Assembly: GCA_904502045.1 (NCBI GenBank) | Contig: CAJGEB010000054.1 | Span: 1 to 6,785, forward strand | From: an uncultured Oscillospiraceae bacterium | GTDB taxonomy: Bacteria; Bacillota; Clostridia; Oscillospirales; Ruminococcaceae | DNA: 6,785 nt | Direction: 5' to 3' | Part shown: in pieces, positions 5,456 through 6,785 of the stretch | Layout of the letters: each line of letters begins with the position of its first letter | How positions within the stretch are numbered: position 1 is the first letter of the stretch | Position numbers and translations under genes: made by a program | The notes under the pieces: model-generated | The model's database searches: none | What the model saw: only the letters and a program-made list of their open reading frames with translations | What the model was told of the DNA's origin: nothing

Positions 5456-6785
5456 TTAATGTATTGAAGCTCCATTTATCGTTTGGACTATAGCTTTCGC
5501 CACCGCATATCCGCTCTGATATATACTCTCCGCCGTGCATATCTTCTCATATTCGGCAGGATTAGTTATATATCCCAGCTCAAGCAGTATCGCGGGGGCA
5601 CAGTACATTTTTGTAACGTGATACACGCTTTGATCCGCGCCTTTATTCTCTCTTCCCATCTCTCGTGACACAATACCTGAAATATTTTCGGCAAATTCCG
5701 CTGAATGATCAGACATATAATATACCTTCATTCCTTGTACGTTGTTGGAGTTTGTGCTTTCCGCAACTGTATTGTGATGTAATGAGATAAAGAAATCGGC
5801 AAAATTAGTACGTGCAGGCTCTATTCGCTCCTCAAAATCCATCGTATTGCCGTCGGGATTTGAAATTATTACCGTTGCTCCCAGCTGCTCAAGACTGCGC
5901 TTTACGCTGAGCGTCGTCATATAGTTTAAAAACGTTTCTTCGGGTCCCGTAAAGCCTGCAACTCCGAGCGCACCCACTCTGTCAAATCCGTGCCCGCAGT
6001 CAAGCACTACCGTAACTTCCGCAAGCGGTTTTGCGGGATCCTTGTCACTAATCCTCGGCGCCCGCTTTACATATATTGCAGTTTTATTTTCTCCCTCAAC
6101 GTCATACTTGATATCGTATCCCCAGATAACCTCTGAATCTTTTGCTACCAGTGTTATTACTGTAATATCCCCTTCTTCTGTAACAAAAGCTTCTTTAAGT
6201 ATCTCGCTTTCGGATACGTTTATTTCACCAATTCCTTCCGTATTATACAGCTTGATATAAAGCACGTTATTTTCTAAATCAAAATCAAAAAACGGGTATG
6301 TTGTTCCCGAAAGAATTATGGAATCGTGGTCTTCTCCGGGAATAAAGCTTACTTCACCAACGGTATTCTTCCCGCTTTCACCCACAACTACTTCCGCAGA
6401 TGATTTAAGTATCATCTTATCTCCGCTTACAAGGTAATATTCTTCATATACCTCTTTAACGGAAGCTACTGCTCCTCTGAAGGTCACTCCCTCAAAGGCT
6501 CCTTCTTTTCCGTCGCCTTTATATGCGTAAACACTCGCATAATAATCTTTTATCTTTACTGCAAATTCCGCGTCTGTTCCTACGACATAAAGCGCTCCGC
6601 CCGAAGTATACGTAGTAGTTTTTCCGTTGTATTGAAGGGTATATTCAATCGTTCCGAGCGCAGTAATCTCGTCAGCGGAAAAATCCTTCTCAGGAACGGT
6701 ATAGGTAGCTTCATATAAGACAGCTTCTCCCGTCTTCCCCGCTCCCACGCTGTTCAAGTTTACTGCTGTTCCGTTAACGGTAGCT
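5456..6785 (-). CDS. N-acetylmuramoyl-L-alanine amidase (Amidase_3) with beta-rich N-terminal region, partial at the 5' end
   Basis: The frame is open from the right edge to a TAA at 5458-5456, so the start and any signal peptide are missing; at least 443 residues are visible. Numbering here counts the TTG (Leu) at 6757 as residue 1. The C-terminal domain (about 245-430) is a zinc amidase that cleaves the bond between MurNAc and the L-Ala of the stem peptide. Its metal ligands are His256 in LDCGHG, Glu274 in GPEETFLN and His327 in SLHHN, and the catalytic Glu is Glu393 in LLELGYITNP. NKGADQSVYHV (371-381) precedes the active-site Glu as in the family. Upstream are about 240 residues of strand-rich sequence without Cys. 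Residues about 135-232 have alternating strands ending in TAIYVKRAP that resemble an AMIN-type wall-targeting domain, an inference only. A secreted wall hydrolase is likely. It is followed by the deacetylase-like gene in the same direction, giving a pair of envelope-glycan enzymes. Confidence 0.92.
   Translation of the reverse strand, partial: ATVNGTAVNLNSVGAGKTGEAVLYEATYTVPEKDFSADEITALGTIEYTLQYNGKTTTYTSGGALYVVGTDAEFAVKIKDYYASVYAYKGDGKEGAFEGVTFRGAVASVKEVYEEYYLVSGDKMILKSSAEVVVGESGKNTVGEVSFIPGEDHDSIILSGTTYPFFDFDLENNVLYIKLYNTEGIGEINVSESEILKEAFVTEEGDITVITLVAKDSEVIWGYDIKYDVEGENKTAIYVKRAPRISDKDPAKPLAEVTVVLDCGHGFDRVGALGVAGFTGPEETFLNYMTTLSVKRSLEQLGATVIISNPDGNTMDFEERIEPARTNFADFFISLHHNTVAESTNSNNVQGMKVYYMSDHSAEFAENISGIVSREMGRENKGADQSVYHVTKMYCAPAILLELGYITNPAEYEKICTAESIYQSGYAVAKAIVQTINGASIH

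Noticed and set aside
6755..6757. TTG at 6757 as the amidase start codon
   Set aside because: The frame continues open to the window edge with protein-like sequence (ATVNGTAVNL) and there is no Shine-Dalgarno element before the TTG. It is almost certainly an internal Leu of a longer secreted protein.

Overview
The window looks like chromosomal DNA from a low-to-moderate GC Gram-positive anaerobe of the Clostridia type. This is inferred from AT-rich codon use, Shine-Dalgarno-led genes with some GTG and TTG starts, an IspD-IspF fusion, a cdaA-cdaR pair, and a desulfurase plus Se/S-carrier pair of the kind seen in Firmicutes. The sequence alone does not give a species. All seven genes lie on the minus strand, so transcription runs from high to low coordinates. 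No gap reaches 300 bases. I see no RNA gene, CRISPR array, insertion sequence or prophage.

In transcription order there are three blocks. Block 1 (6785 down to 3450) starts with a 5'-truncated secreted N-acetylmuramoyl-L-alanine amidase. A membrane-anchored polysaccharide deacetylase-fold protein follows (GTG start), then a bifunctional IspD-IspF isoprenoid enzyme (TTG start). A strong intrinsic terminator at about 3385-3420 closes the block. Block 2 (3331 down to 1944) is a two-gene operon whose promoter -35 box sits in the terminator's U-tract. It encodes a DUF3343/Se-S-carrier-like protein and, through an ATGA overlap, a class V aminotransferase of the cysteine desulfurase (EF2568-like) type. 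Block 3 (1851 to the left edge) is the diadenylate cyclase gene cdaA with its own predicted promoter, overlapped by cdaR (ybbR), which runs off the window.

Blocks 1 and 3 share an envelope theme: peptidoglycan cleavage, possible glycan deacetylation, isoprenoid precursors (including those for the undecaprenyl carrier), and c-di-AMP signalling, which in Firmicutes is tied to turgor and cell-wall precursor synthesis. Block 2 is a sulfur or selenium mobilisation pair set between them. These are mostly known families. The points most worth a second look are the Asp-to-Asn change at the catalytic-base position of the deacetylase, the Se/S-carrier and desulfurase pair, and a possible internal start for IspF.
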